From NCBI RefSeq assembly GCF_002976435.1, contig NZ_PUGF01000007.1:146619-210618 (forward strand): 64,000 nt of DNA, given 5' to 3'. This DNA comes from Solimicrobium silvestre. Its GTDB lineage: Bacteria > Pseudomonadota > Gammaproteobacteria > Burkholderiales > Burkholderiaceae_D. The notes below the pieces were generated by a model. The model made no database searches. It was not told the origin of the DNA and saw only the letters and a list, made by a program, of their open reading frames with translations. Shown here one piece after another: positions 7,264 to 16,262 of the stretch (its first letter is position 1; the number at the start of each line of letters is the position of its first letter). Made by a program: the position numbers and the translations under genes.

Positions 7264-8643
7264 TTAAAGTTGCAGCAATGAAACCGCCACCGAAGTCATC
7301 GCTGTCACACCGGTTCGCAAAGTAAGTTCTGGAGTGGGTTCAAAATGACTGGTGTGAGGGCCGGGTAATGGCTTTCCTGCTTTTTGCGCAGCAGCGAATT
7401 TTGCCGGGTCCATTGCGCCCAGCCTGAACATGACAACGGGAATCTGACGATCAGGCAAACCGAAATTACCGAAATCTTCGCTGCCCATGATCGGAGGTTC
7501 AACAGAGACATTGCTTGCACCTAGTGCTATAGCCAATTCAGATTTCACCCGATTCGACAATGCGGGATCGTTAAAGAGTGCTGGGCCTGATTCCTCCTTG
7601 AGCACAGTGACAATAGGCTGGCGATCTTCAGGTACGCCGGCTGAAAGTGCTACACCCTGAGCTGTGCGCTTCACACCATCAATAATAATCTTCATTGCCT
7701 TATCACTATAGGCGCGCGTAGTGAGTTCCATTTTGACTTCATCGGGGATGATGTTGCGCTTGGTACCGCCACGGATATCGCCGATGGTTACAACGGCAGG
7801 GTCGAGCGGATCTTGCTGACGGCTGACGATGGTTTGCAACTGCACGATAAATTCACCAGCCATCACAACAGGATCGATAGTCGCATGCGGTCTGGCACCG
7901 TGCCCGCCTACTCCGCGCATGGTAACGTCGATAGATGTCACAGCAGCAGCGGTATTACCGCTGCTGACCGAAACCGTTCCGGCGGCCAGGGTGTTGGTGT
8001 CATGCAGCATGATGACCATATCGGGTGTACCAAACCGTTCATAGAGATGATCGGCCAGCATGGCTTTGGCCCCATCCAGAGTTTCTTCAGATGGTTGGCC
8101 AATCAGCATCAAGGTTCCGTGCCAGCTTGATCGATTGGCAGCCAGTGCCCGTGCCGTGCCTATCATTGTGGTGACATGCACGTCATGGCCGCAAGCATGC
8201 ATAACGCCGACTTCCTGACCTGCTGCGTTCGTGCTTTTGACATGACTGGCGTAACTGACTCCGGTTTCTTCGATGATCGGCAAAGCATCCATGTCGGCCC
8301 GCAGTAGCAGACGCGGGCCGGGACCGTTTTCCAATATGGCTACCACACCAAATGCCTGGCTACCGTCAGGATATTTTCCTACCCGTTCAGTAACCTTGTA
8401 GCCAGCTTTGCGCAATTCGCTGGCCAGAATTTCAGAAGTTCTTTGTTCGTGATGCGACAGTTCGGGGTGGGAGTGGATGTCTTTATACGTGTTGACCAGT
8501 TCGGCAATGTCACTGTTGAGCTGGTGGTCCATAATTTGATTCAGTGGTGAAAATGCTTTGTCATCATCCCCATAGCTTGTAGATAGAGTGATAGTCAGAA
8601 CAATTGCTACGGCGAGATTGATACCAGATTTCAAGTGGTGCAT
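7264..8643 (-). CDS. Exported M20-family amidohydrolase/peptidase
   Basis: A 459-residue M20D-type metallohydrolase (aminoacylase/hippurate hydrolase group). A signal peptide covers about residues 1-24, so it acts in the periplasm. Motifs in order: HSHPELSHHE (58-66), RADMDALPI (115-123), HACGHDVH (149-156) with the metal-binding Cys151 and His153, QPSEETLDGA, HGARPH and MGSEDFG near the C-terminus. Known relatives release amino acids from N-acyl or N-benzoyl conjugates using two metal ions. The exact substrate is not predictable. The GST gene follows on the same strand. Confidence 0.88.
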   Translation of the reverse strand: MHHLKSGINLAVAIVLTITLSTSYGDDDKAFSPLNQIMDHQLNSDIAELVNTYKDIHSHPELSHHEQRTSEILASELRKAGYKVTERVGKYPDGSQAFGVVAILENGPGPRLLLRADMDALPIIEETGVSYASHVKSTNAAGQEVGVMHACGHDVHVTTMIGTARALAANRSSWHGTLMLIGQPSEETLDGAKAMLADHLYERFGTPDMVIMLHDTNTLAAGTVSVSSGNTAAAVTSIDVTMRGVGGHGARPHATIDPVVMAGEFIVQLQTIVSRQQDPLDPAVVTIGDIRGGTKRNIIPDEVKMELTTRAYSDKAMKIIIDGVKRTAQGVALSAGVPEDRQPIVTVLKEESGPALFNDPALSNRVKSELAIALGASNVSVEPPIMGSEDFGNFGLPDRQIPVVMFRLGAMDPAKFAAAQKAGKPLPGPHTSHFEPTPELTLRTGVTAMTSVAVSLLQL

Positions 8644-8763
8644 GGTAGCTCCTAAAAAAATGGGTGCGATTTTAATTTAAACAGGAAATCAAACTACTTC
8701 ACCACTATGGCCGGATGTGCTGCCAACGAATGGCGTCTAAGAACCTTGCGCTGAACAAGGCGA

Positions 8764-9342
8764 CTATCCGAATGGATTTACCCCTATCAGCCATACATGA
8801 CCAAAATGAGCGAACAATACAAAAGCTATAAGCCCGATGCAGATTACCATCAAGTCTCGCCAAATTCCGATTACAGGATAAATTACGCCAGAAAGCCGAT
8901 CTCGACGACGCGAAACAGCAAAATTCGTGATTGACCAGATCAGAAAAGCTCCAAATAAAATGGTATCTGCAAGAGTTCCATTCGCCAGCAAATGTGCTGC
9001 TGCCCACACTTTTACGGCTAAAAGCATGGGGTGTCCAATAATTGCTTTTATTCGATTTCCAGGTACATAGGTTGCGACAAGAAGGAGAAATGAAATTAGC
9101 ATAAGACCGGCTGTAAGATGCCGTGTCCATGTTGGAGGCACCCATAAAATAATTGGTGTTGATCGCGCCAGTCCAAATCCCCAGATGATCAGCCCGAAAC
9201 CAATAATCGAAACGACGGAGTAGATTCCTTTCCATGGCATTGCACCAATACGCTCAATTTGCCTAGCGCGCCAACCATCAGCGAATAACCGGATTGAGTG
9301 AACTCCGAAAAAAAGAAATAATCCTGAAACTAGAATTAACAT
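8764..9342 (-). CDS. NnrU-like integral membrane protein
   Basis: A 192-residue protein with five to six hydrophobic helices. It matches NnrU: FFGVHSIRLF at the N-terminus, WTRHLTAGLMLISFLLL, and HPMLLAVKVWAAAHLLANGTL, a hallmark of the family. NnrU proteins are often found near nitric oxide/nitrite metabolism, but their function is unsettled and no denitrification gene is nearby. AAGGA precedes the ATG. Confidence 0.82.
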   Translation of the reverse strand: MLILVSGLFLFFGVHSIRLFADGWRARQIERIGAMPWKGIYSVVSIIGFGLIIWGFGLARSTPIILWVPPTWTRHLTAGLMLISFLLLVATYVPGNRIKAIIGHPMLLAVKVWAAAHLLANGTLADTILFGAFLIWSITNFAVSRRRDRLSGVIYPVIGIWRDLMVICIGLIAFVLFAHFGHVWLIGVNPFG

Positions 9343-9525
9343 GATTTAGTCCTTAAAATTCTGAATAAAGAACGAACATTGAGTAAATTACTGTCTAGAT
9401 AAAATATTGATTTTTCAATCGCTTGAAATTATTGGCGTGCCGAAAATGCCTGTCACCCACAACCGCGAACGGCTCCTAATCAACGGGTTACTGCCAGATG
9501 GATTATTACTGCTATGAGTACTGAG

Positions 9526-9682
9526 TGCCGAGACTGTGTAAAAACAAAAAATTTCCAACTTTTTCTGAAAAATCATGGGTAGGGAGATCATTCCCTGCGT
9601 CGAAAAAATTGAATAGAGCGTGTTTTAAGAGGCCGATTTTTTCGAGTGTAAATTAATTTTGAGTTTTTACACAGTCTCTGCC
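9526..9682. mobile_element. 149-bp MITE-like element, copy 1
   Basis: The core at 9530-9678 has terminal inverted repeats GAGACTGTGTAAAAAC and its complement. It encodes nothing and is flanked by TGCC direct repeats (9526-9529 and 9679-9682). A base-for-base identical copy lies at 13651-13799 in the same orientation. The GAGACTGTGTAAA-type ends resemble IS256-family termini (from memory), so it is probably a non-autonomous derivative. 9343-9737 holds no gene. Confidence 0.8.
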
Positions 9683-9737
9683 CATAGTTGACATAGACTG
9701 CTCTACACTGCGGTCAGTCAAACTCAACTTTCCTAGC

Positions 9738-10298
9738 TCAAAGACTATTGTCTCTGCCTGAAAGCCAAGCGGAATAATTCAGCTTTGCCCGCTCCAAATT
9801 GGATTGCATCGAATAAAACAAATCTGCGCCGCCGTCATATGGGGAATATGCGGTTCCGAGTTTAGTGTTTGCGAACATGACTGGGCCGGTCAAATCATTG
9901 GCTTTGGCCAGAATTAAATCGTCGAATCTGGCCCTCTGCCACCTGACTGGGACTGAAAAAAATTGCCATTCATCATCGTCATACTCATAGGTCATTGCAT
10001 ATACTGGCAGTATCCCATTTAAGGGAGTATCAAGGTCATCTTGCCAAATTTTGTCTGAGCCAAATTGACCAAGGAACAAAATACAGTCGCTGTCTTCCCC
10101 GAGAATATCGGAGGCAACTGTATTGTGACGCCGAAGCAATTCCAGTCGTTCAGACTCAGATTCAGCATAACGTTTTGATTCAGGGAGGCTATGAATACGA
10201 AGCCAACGATCGGCATATGCATCACGGCACAAGAATCCCGCTGGTGCGGCATTCGGAAAATTCTTACTCCATTCGGCAGACGCTTTTGTTTGTTTCAA
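9738..10298 (-). CDS. DUF3885-like hypothetical protein
   Basis: A 186-residue soluble protein not recognised with certainty. RWLRIHSLPESKRYA near residue 31 and the C-terminal YSPYDGGADLFY followed by YSAWLSGR recall DUF3885-type proteins, which have a conserved Y-D-x-G-x-D segment and a Tyr-Trp-Leu ending. The only in-frame start after an upstream stop is TTG at 10296-10298, without a clear Shine-Dalgarno, so the start is uncertain. It lies inside the segment bracketed by the two MITEs, next to other small orphan proteins. An immunity-like role is possible but not shown. Confidence 0.5.
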   Translation of the reverse strand: MKQTKASAEWSKNFPNAAPAGFLCRDAYADRWLRIHSLPESKRYAESESERLELLRRHNTVASDILGEDSDCILFLGQFGSDKIWQDDLDTPLNGILPVYAMTYEYDDDEWQFFSVPVRWQRARFDDLILAKANDLTGPVMFANTKLGTAYSPYDGGADLFYSMQSNLERAKLNYSAWLSGRDNSL

Positions 10299-10388
10299 TT
10301 GGTAATCACTTTATGATAGGTCGTTGAGCCAGATGACGGCAAGGTGCGGCAAGAAGTCCTTTTAGTTCAAAACTTTACTATTCACTAT

Positions 10389-10880
10389 TTATTCAATTAT
10401 CTTCCCACTTAAAGGAAATAAGCCTGAAATAATATCTTGGTTAGAAAGTGTTGATCCCACCCATACAATTGCTTTTGAAGCTCCAGCACCCAACGCCAAT
10501 TCTCGCATGACGCGAAATTCAATTTGAGTAAATCCACCTTCTGGATCAACTAAGGGATGAATAATAATTATTGGATTTGGTGCAAAGAAGTTCTTTATCT
10601 CCAATTTTTTGATGAATGATTTGATTAGATACTCAGCACAAGTAAAATCTGAAAAAAGTGATCTCGGATGTGTAAATGGATTTATAACTTCAGTGTCCGG
10701 TTGACCTCTTAGTTGATAAGCATCCTCACCTATTGAAACTACCATTTTATTCACAGGCAACTTTTTATTTATTGCGATCCATGGCGTTTCAGAAATAAAT
10801 TTTCCTGATTCGGGGCTAGTTACTGTAAGTTTTTGCGCCGAAATCTGAACATAAACTGTTTGTTTAAAAAAATTGGCCAT
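10389..10880 (-). CDS. MreB-like half protein (N-terminal part only)
   Basis: A 163-residue protein that follows MreB subdomain order. It shows an N-terminal strand pair (VYVQISAQKLTV), PWIAINKK, VVSIGEDAYQLRGQP, NPFTHPRSLFSDFTCAEYLI and IIIIHPLVDPEGGFTQIE, then RVMRELALGAGASKAIVW, which corresponds to the RAIRESALGAGA block of MreB. It stops where MreB would continue into the DIGGGT phosphate-2 loop, so the second ATP-binding lobe is absent. AAGGAT precedes the ATG. It may be an MreB-interacting or competing protein. Not an evident frameshift remnant, as no MreB second half follows. Confidence 0.6.
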   Translation of the reverse strand: MANFFKQTVYVQISAQKLTVTSPESGKFISETPWIAINKKLPVNKMVVSIGEDAYQLRGQPDTEVINPFTHPRSLFSDFTCAEYLIKSFIKKLEIKNFFAPNPIIIIHPLVDPEGGFTQIEFRVMRELALGAGASKAIVWVGSTLSNQDIISGLFPLSGKIIE

Positions 10881-10997
10881 AACGAACTGATTATCCTTAT
10901 TATTTGACCGTCGGATCCGTGCCGAAATTTAGTCGTTACTCGTCAGAACTATTCTGAAACCCCTTAAGGCGCTCTTTGAACTGTATTGAATCCATTT

Positions 10998-11396
10998 TCA
11001 TTGTTCCGGATTGGTTCCCCATCCATCGAATTCGCAGTCATGCTCGAATCCCAATTCGCACATATCCTTAGTCCATTCCAGCACAGAGCTGTCATTCATA
11101 GGGAATTTAGCTGTCCAACCGGTAATGATTTGAATATTTTTGTCCGACGCAGAAGGTCCATGATTAACTTGATAGCTTCTGTTAAGTAACGCAGTTGCGA
11201 GCGCGTCGGCCTTTGCAGAAGTATTTGTATAAAAAAAGAACTCCAACTTAAGCTCCTTCTCAGGAGTAACGTTGTATTTGCGAAGTTGCATAAGTGTTTG
11301 CGGTGTCATCGTCAGTTGACGATTGGTAATTTCCACAAACGATTCTCTAGGAACGAATTTTTTTGGTTCATTTGAGAAGAATTTAAATATTCCCAT
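10998..11396 (-). CDS. RraB-like (ribonuclease E inhibitor fold) protein
   Basis: A 132-residue protein. Residues ~48-128 match the RraB fold: KLEFFFYTNTSAKADALATAL, ITGWT, and the diagnostic C-terminal DCEFDGWGT, the counterpart of the EYDGWGT segment of E. coli RraB. RraB binds RNase E and limits mRNA decay. Many RraB-domain proteins outside enterics have unknown targets. AAGGACATC precedes the ATG. It neighbours the DUF2314 gene but with a 113-bp gap, so it is probably transcribed separately. Confidence 0.75.
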   Translation of the reverse strand: MGIFKFFSNEPKKFVPRESFVEITNRQLTMTPQTLMQLRKYNVTPEKELKLEFFFYTNTSAKADALATALLNRSYQVNHGPSASDKNIQIITGWTAKFPMNDSSVLEWTKDMCELGFEHDCEFDGWGTNPEQ

Positions 11397-11509
11397 TGAT
11401 GTCCTTAAGTATTTTGGAGAAGAGATTCGATAGGCATGAACAACTTCAACTCATATTCTGTGCACGGAGCGGGAGTTCGAAGTTCTTGTATTGTTCTACT
11501 TCTGAAATT

Positions 11510-11788
11510 TCATTCGTGAAAGACCTGATAAATATGTCGTAACTCGAATGAAACAACATCGTCGCTTTTTAACTGATGCGCATCGCTGTGTAACAGGTTG
11601 TTGTCGACAGTACCCTGCAGTCTATCACCTTTTACATCTGTCACTTTGACCCAAAACCGCTCTATATCATCAGCGCAAATCTTGACAAGTGATCCCACGC
11701 GCACTTCCGAGAGTTCGTCCGACGACGGCGCCTCGAATGTAGCTGGATACATCTTGTGCATCTGTTGTGCGTCACTAAAAATTGCCAT
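11510..11788 (-). CDS. DUF2314 domain protein
   Basis: A 92-residue small protein matching DUF2314. It shows VRVGSLVKICADDIERFWVK (two conserved pieces), GTVDNNLLHSDAHQLKSDD and the C-terminal HIYQV. The domain is predicted to be a small beta-barrel and its role is unknown. It is found in orphan genes near other small proteins, as here. AGGA precedes the ATG at a slightly long distance. 11789-12263 contains no convincing gene. Confidence 0.75.
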   Translation of the reverse strand: MAIFSDAQQMHKMYPATFEAPSSDELSEVRVGSLVKICADDIERFWVKVTDVKGDRLQGTVDNNLLHSDAHQLKSDDVVSFELRHIYQVFHE

Positions 11789-12263
11789 AGTCCGAAGATT
11801 CCTAGCAGGTCTATTAGTCTATTATCGTTGTCGGAAAATTGGTGTCTCCCGCCACCGTCTGGAATGTGCCGACACCGAGCGGATGCCGACATACGGCACT
11901 GTCTCCTGTCCTGCGCATTGCAGGCATACGCAGCTGGCAAACAATAAATTAAAAAAATCAAAATAGCAATTTTTCTGTTCTATGGCAGCACAACCCAGAT
12001 TGCAGTCGTTGAGGTGCTTCAGTGATTGCCAGGACGGTGCCCTGAAGAGACAGTCGAAGATCTACATCACTATCATTGAACCCATTCAATTATTCATTTT
12101 TTATTTTGGAGCTTTTCAACAAAATCTTCTGTAAACGGCCGGTCAAAGTCCTACAAACCAGTTATTCATTCTGTTCATGGGGGGTAAATGCGGCAGATTA
12201 AACCGTTCTGTGGGCGCCAATCATGTAAAACTAGTTGCGTTCCGCCTTATACATCCTATTGAA

Positions 12264-13586
12264 TTAATCTTCGTAAGAATATCTAAACTCACCTTCTGGA
12301 AGCATTAATTTCGGAATTAATTTTCCAGCCTCCACAATTACGACGTCAACAGGCATTGCATCCAAAGGATCGTTTAAACGGTATGCATAAATTAGTCTAC
12401 GACCAATAACGGGTAATAAAGCATATGGAATATCATGCGGCGTAAGAGCTGCAAGTGAGCCCATCCAAATCGGGCGTTTAGTTACGTCATCGACTGCATA
12501 AATAGGATGAATTACCTGCATATCATATGCGTCAGAGAGCGTTGCTTTACCCCCAAATCTTAAATACATATTTTGCGGTGAAATTAAAACTGAAGGTTTT
12601 TCAATCGTCAGGTTTTTCAAAACAGCATTATAAACGTCGAATTGAAATTGGTTATCAAAATGTTGATACATCTTTGTTTGATCAATAGTTAAGGGATTAA
12701 TGCCAGTCATTCTTATCAATTGCGCGGCCATCATCGATTTATCATTTTCTTCGACCGATTTTGGAAACTTACTGGCGTGTCCATAGCCGACATAAATAAA
12801 TATTTTTGCTTTGGGGTTTTGTTTGAAAACACGGTCAACCAAATTTGCAGCCTCACCCGTTTCACGATTTTTAAAATTTTTTTCTCCCGATAATTTAGGG
12901 TCGGGCCAGTGATCATAGCTGACAAATTTCCAACCTGATTTCACGGCGTCATTCAGAAAACTCGCATACATTGTTTCAGAACTATAATAGCCAGTATCTT
13001 TAACGACATATCCATTGGCTAATGGGAATGGAGTTGATGAATCAAATGTTTCACAGGCAAGATATTCGTAGCCAATTTTTTTTAATTCCCGTGCCAACAA
13101 CATTGCAAAAACCCGATGAACTGGAACGTGATGCGCTTCATTTAATATGACCACCTGTCTGGTTTTGGCTTCCCTAGTAATCGCACTAATAGCATCTTCA
13201 ATTTTTGCGGCATTAATGTCGATAAGTACATCGCTTGTATCTCTTGGTTGGCTTTTGGAATTTAATTCTCTAGATTTACTGAGCCTATCAAAATTTTTTA
13301 CTGCACCGACACTATCGCCCGCAAATGATTGCATGGTTGCAAGATGATCTAATGCCGCGTCAGTATGCCAAAATTTTTCGGTTGAATCATTTATGTCGGC
13401 ATTTTCTTGCTTAGTTAGATTGTTCTCAGCTTCTTTTAAATCCTTTAGCCTTGTTATTTCTGGAAGTTGTTTCTCAAGTATTGGCGGAACAGTTACGGCC
13501 GCGAAAATCGGAGAAAATGCGAGATGCGTTAAAAGTAAAAAAATTGCAAACTGAGTAGCTGGCTGACTCGTATTTTTATTTTTCAC
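12264..13586 (-). CDS. Secreted ChaN/TIKI-like superfamily protein
   Basis: A 440-residue protein with a signal peptide at about 1-30 and an N-terminal helical region. The core domain (about 130-300) shows VVILNEAHHVPVHRVFA, YLACETF and IFIYVGYGHASKFP, matching the ExxH-type motifs of the ChaN/TraB-TIKI/EreA-like fold. Some of these proteins bind haem or act as metalloproteases or esterases. The C-terminal third (300-440) is not recognised. GTG start (13584-13586) with AGGAAA upstream. The MITE copy 2 lies 65 bp upstream and may affect its promoter. Confidence 0.6.
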   Translation of the reverse strand: MKNKNTSQPATQFAIFLLLTHLAFSPIFAAVTVPPILEKQLPEITRLKDLKEAENNLTKQENADINDSTEKFWHTDAALDHLATMQSFAGDSVGAVKNFDRLSKSRELNSKSQPRDTSDVLIDINAAKIEDAISAITREAKTRQVVILNEAHHVPVHRVFAMLLARELKKIGYEYLACETFDSSTPFPLANGYVVKDTGYYSSETMYASFLNDAVKSGWKFVSYDHWPDPKLSGEKNFKNRETGEAANLVDRVFKQNPKAKIFIYVGYGHASKFPKSVEENDKSMMAAQLIRMTGINPLTIDQTKMYQHFDNQFQFDVYNAVLKNLTIEKPSVLISPQNMYLRFGGKATLSDAYDMQVIHPIYAVDDVTKRPIWMGSLAALTPHDIPYALLPVIGRRLIYAYRLNDPLDAMPVDVVIVEAGKLIPKLMLPEGEFRYSYED

Positions 13587-13646
13587 GTTGAAATTTCCTG
13601 ATTGGTTTTAAGATTTTCAGAATTTGTCGATGCACTGACTGCTTAG

Positions 13647-13803
13647 TGCCGAGACTGTGTAAAAACAAAAAATTTCCAACTTTTTCTGAAAAATCATGGG
13701 TAGGGAGATCATTCCCTGCGTCGAAAAAATTGAATAGAGCGTGTTTTAAGAGGCCGATTTTTTCGAGTGTAAATTAATTTTGAGTTTTTACACAGTCTCT
13801 GCC
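13647..13803. mobile_element. 149-bp MITE-like element, copy 2
   Basis: The core at 13651-13799 is identical to copy 1 over its whole length and has the same orientation. TGCC flanks it on both sides (13647-13650 and 13800-13803). Perfect identity implies recent spread or gene conversion. It sits in the upstream region of the ChaN-like gene. The AT-rich sequence 13804-14108 has no gene. Confidence 0.8.
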
Positions 13804-14108
13804 AGGTGCAGTCACCCTAAAACCGGAACGACTCCTTACCTAACATTCCAGCCCTTCATCAAGCGAACACGGTAATTTAAAAATTAATAAATAGCAACTT
13901 TATTATCTCTAAATTCCACATTACCCACAACTCTCTATCTGCAAATTAATATTGATACCTACCTATGTATTTAAATCAAGGGTGACATATTTGGAATGCG
14001 AATCACGGGCTTTTTTTCAAATGCCAAAGGGGTTTTTTTTGATGCAAATATGCATCTGTTGCCATAGCCGCTGGGGTTTCAACCCAGCGTTTAAAAATAG
14101 CATTTGAG

Positions 14109-15461
14109 CTAAAAATATTCTGAGTGCTGAGTTGTCAATAAATCTTCATACTGACTCACTGCTTTCAAATTGGTGAATTCCGGGGCAATTTGACGACCAA
14201 TATCCCAACATTGCCACGCGTGCGCAGTGTCAAATCGCATATAGAACAAATCACCCAAGTCCTTGTAGACACCAGCGATATAGGGATTAGTTTGAAGGAC
14301 CTCTGCAAACAGCGCTTTGGCTGCATCTGAGTCGCCGAGTTTCAAGCGGTCATTGGCTTCAAATATCTTAAGTATATAGGCTTTATTGGGTGCATTTAAG
14401 CGAAGATTCACAAGAGTAGTAATCGCATCGGGCATCGCTTCCTTCGTACTCGCTCCGAGAGCGTGCGTTAAATTTTGAACTGAAGAGTCCAAACGTATTT
14501 TTGCCAATTGATCTGGTGTAAATGGAGGTATCTGTTGCCCGGTCGTTAAACTAAATTCAAATACCGCGAGCATTGCGTCCAACAATTTCCCGTCTCGAAT
14601 ATCGCTGGCCTGCTGAGTCAGAATGCCATTTTTTGCGTGCTCCAACTTCGCAGCGGTTATGCCTCTATCTTGGCCGAGGATTTGATCCAATTTATCAGAC
14701 GACTTGGCAGCCTGTCTCCTTGAAAAGGCACTCAGATCATAGGCAACATCATCAATTTGATGAGCCGAATTAACTACAATGGTGCATGTAGTAGTTCCCC
14801 AAAATTCATTGAATGTTAAAACTATTTTGTTTGGAATCACACCAGACGCAGCGAGTCTCTTTAAAATTTGCGGGTGTCCGCCAAGTTTGTATCGAAGAAA
14901 ATTTACAAATCGGGAGGAATCCTCAGCACTAACTTTAACGCCAGCTTTACTCCACCGTGCCAGCTCTCGACCTTCTATCGAAAACTCTAAATCATCACCA
15001 ACATCTTTTTCTTCAACATGCCTCTGTGTCTGTGATTGCACTGCAAACAAATGTTCGTTATCAATTGTGCGGTGCGTATCAACATCGATTTTCGCCGCAG
15101 CTAACCTCTTATTGAGGTTTTCACGATTTTGAAATTCTAAATCCCGAAAACCGACAGTGTCGTAAATCGAATAATCCATGTAAGTCTTGGTGGCATCGTC
15201 AAGAGTAAACCGCCTGCGAGTTTTAAAATCAAATATCTTGATTTCATTGGCTGATCTCATGGACATGTATCCACTATCCAGCGTGACGTCCAATGATTCT
15301 TGGGTATCAGCTGGAGTTTTAGAGTCTGGTTTGTTTTTTATGTTCTGCGTTTTAATAGTGGCATTTAGATTAACTGCAGCAATTGTGTTTTGACAAATTA
15401 GGCAACTGACGGCGCACAAAACGCCAACAAGCAAATTGGGTTTGAAAGAAAATAATTTCAT
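14109..15461 (-). CDS. Secreted TPR-containing protein of unknown function
   Basis: A 450-residue protein with a signal peptide (about 1-29, ending IAA-V). The middle region resembles a beta-rich domain containing FWGTTTCTIVV. The C-terminal ~110 residues contain TPR-like helices (NDRLKLGDSDAAKALFAEVL, then YIAGVYKDLGDLFYM and CWDIGRQIAPEF). No catalytic motif is recognised. It is an orphan on the same strand as its neighbours. Base composition is AT-richer than the EPS genes, as for the adjacent ChaN-like gene, so it may be part of the same accessory block. Confidence 0.65.
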   Translation of the reverse strand: MKLFSFKPNLLVGVLCAVSCLICQNTIAAVNLNATIKTQNIKNKPDSKTPADTQESLDVTLDSGYMSMRSANEIKIFDFKTRRRFTLDDATKTYMDYSIYDTVGFRDLEFQNRENLNKRLAAAKIDVDTHRTIDNEHLFAVQSQTQRHVEEKDVGDDLEFSIEGRELARWSKAGVKVSAEDSSRFVNFLRYKLGGHPQILKRLAASGVIPNKIVLTFNEFWGTTTCTIVVNSAHQIDDVAYDLSAFSRRQAAKSSDKLDQILGQDRGITAAKLEHAKNGILTQQASDIRDGKLLDAMLAVFEFSLTTGQQIPPFTPDQLAKIRLDSSVQNLTHALGASTKEAMPDAITTLVNLRLNAPNKAYILKIFEANDRLKLGDSDAAKALFAEVLQTNPYIAGVYKDLGDLFYMRFDTAHAWQCWDIGRQIAPEFTNLKAVSQYEDLLTTQHSEYF

Positions 15462-15527
15462 TTAATGATGAACCTTAAGTAGTTGGTGTTAGAAGTCTCA
15501 ATGAAAATTTAATTACATAACAAATGG

Positions 15528-15568
15528 GGCTTGCACGTAAAAATAACGGCTACCATAAGCCTTCTTTT
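15528..15568. repeat. 41-bp dispersed repeat, copy 2
   Basis: It differs from 2191-2231 only at two positions. One lies in the inner stem and one in the right arm. It sits between the cupin stop and the upstream region of the secreted TPR gene. Confidence 0.65.
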
Positions 15569-15605
15569 CAGGATCCACTCGATGAAAGGGCTGGGTATCA
15601 CTTCG

Positions 15606-15986
15606 CTACGCAGGCCGCAGTTGTGTTCCCGCGCCGCGAGTGACGTGCAGCATGCGACTTGGCGCAATGACCTTTACCGTGTGCCAAATACCTCGGGGAA
15701 CAACTACCGCACCGCTGCCGTTCAAGGTCACTTTGCGCAGTCCATCTTGTTGTTCAAGATGGACTTCCACCGAACCAGACAGCAGGTATACAAATTCATC
15801 GGCATTAGGGTGCATCTCCCAAGTCGGCCAATCAACTGAAAACTCGAATTCGGAAACGAGCCAGCCACTACCGTAGCGCTCCATTTCGGCTTCAGGCATA
15901 TTCCAAAATTCTTCGCCACCCGGGAGCTGGGTTGCGGCGCCGTTTTCCGCGAGGTGCACGTAGGTAAGTTGCGGATTCAGTGACAT
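15606..15986 (-). CDS. Cupin-domain protein
   Basis: A 126-residue single-domain cupin. Motif 1 is seen as EMHPNADEFVYLLSGSVEV (residues 59-77) and motif 2 as VVPRGIWHTVKV (about 99-110), with His and Glu residues that could bind a metal. The ATG at 15984-15986 (MSLNPQL) is preferred because AAGAGGTA precedes it. The longer start at 16013 has no support. The function is not predictable. It is a lone gene. Confidence 0.78.
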   Translation of the reverse strand: MSLNPQLTYVHLAENGAATQLPGGEEFWNMPEAEMERYGSGWLVSEFEFSVDWPTWEMHPNADEFVYLLSGSVEVHLEQQDGLRKVTLNGSGAVVVPRGIWHTVKVIAPSRMLHVTRGAGTQLRPA

Positions 15987-16101
15987 AAGAGTACCTCTTG
16001 AGATAAGCCACAAATGTTCATATTTAAATGATTTCTAATCGCGAATATAACTGTTAGTCGTTACAACATTATATTTTTGACGAAGTTATAGAATTATTTG
16101 A

Positions 16102-16137
16102 CAGTTGTAAATGCCCTATTTAGGGCATTTACAACTG
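16102..16137. terminator. Perfect 36-bp palindrome, terminator-like
   Basis: CAGTTGTAAATGCCC and its exact complement form a 15-bp stem around TATTTA, of which only two bases must stay unpaired. It lies downstream of the LytTR regulator stop (16263) and upstream of the cupin gene. T-runs are modest on both sides, so it could be a terminator, an mRNA-end stabiliser or a protein site. Confidence 0.5.
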
Positions 16138-16262
16138 ATGGTTTGATTTAGGTGCTAGTTGTCTCGCTCTTTTCGGAATTTGATCGCAAATCGAGAGCGC
16201 AGCGAAAGCTTCATTGAGTGGAGAAATCCGCCAGGAATGAAAACGAGTACGACCGCCGTCGT

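Noticed and set aside
8705..9235. Minus-strand frame of 176 codons in the NnrU gene
   Set aside because: It is an alternative frame of the clear NnrU-like membrane protein, with Ser/Arg/Cys-rich nonsense composition.
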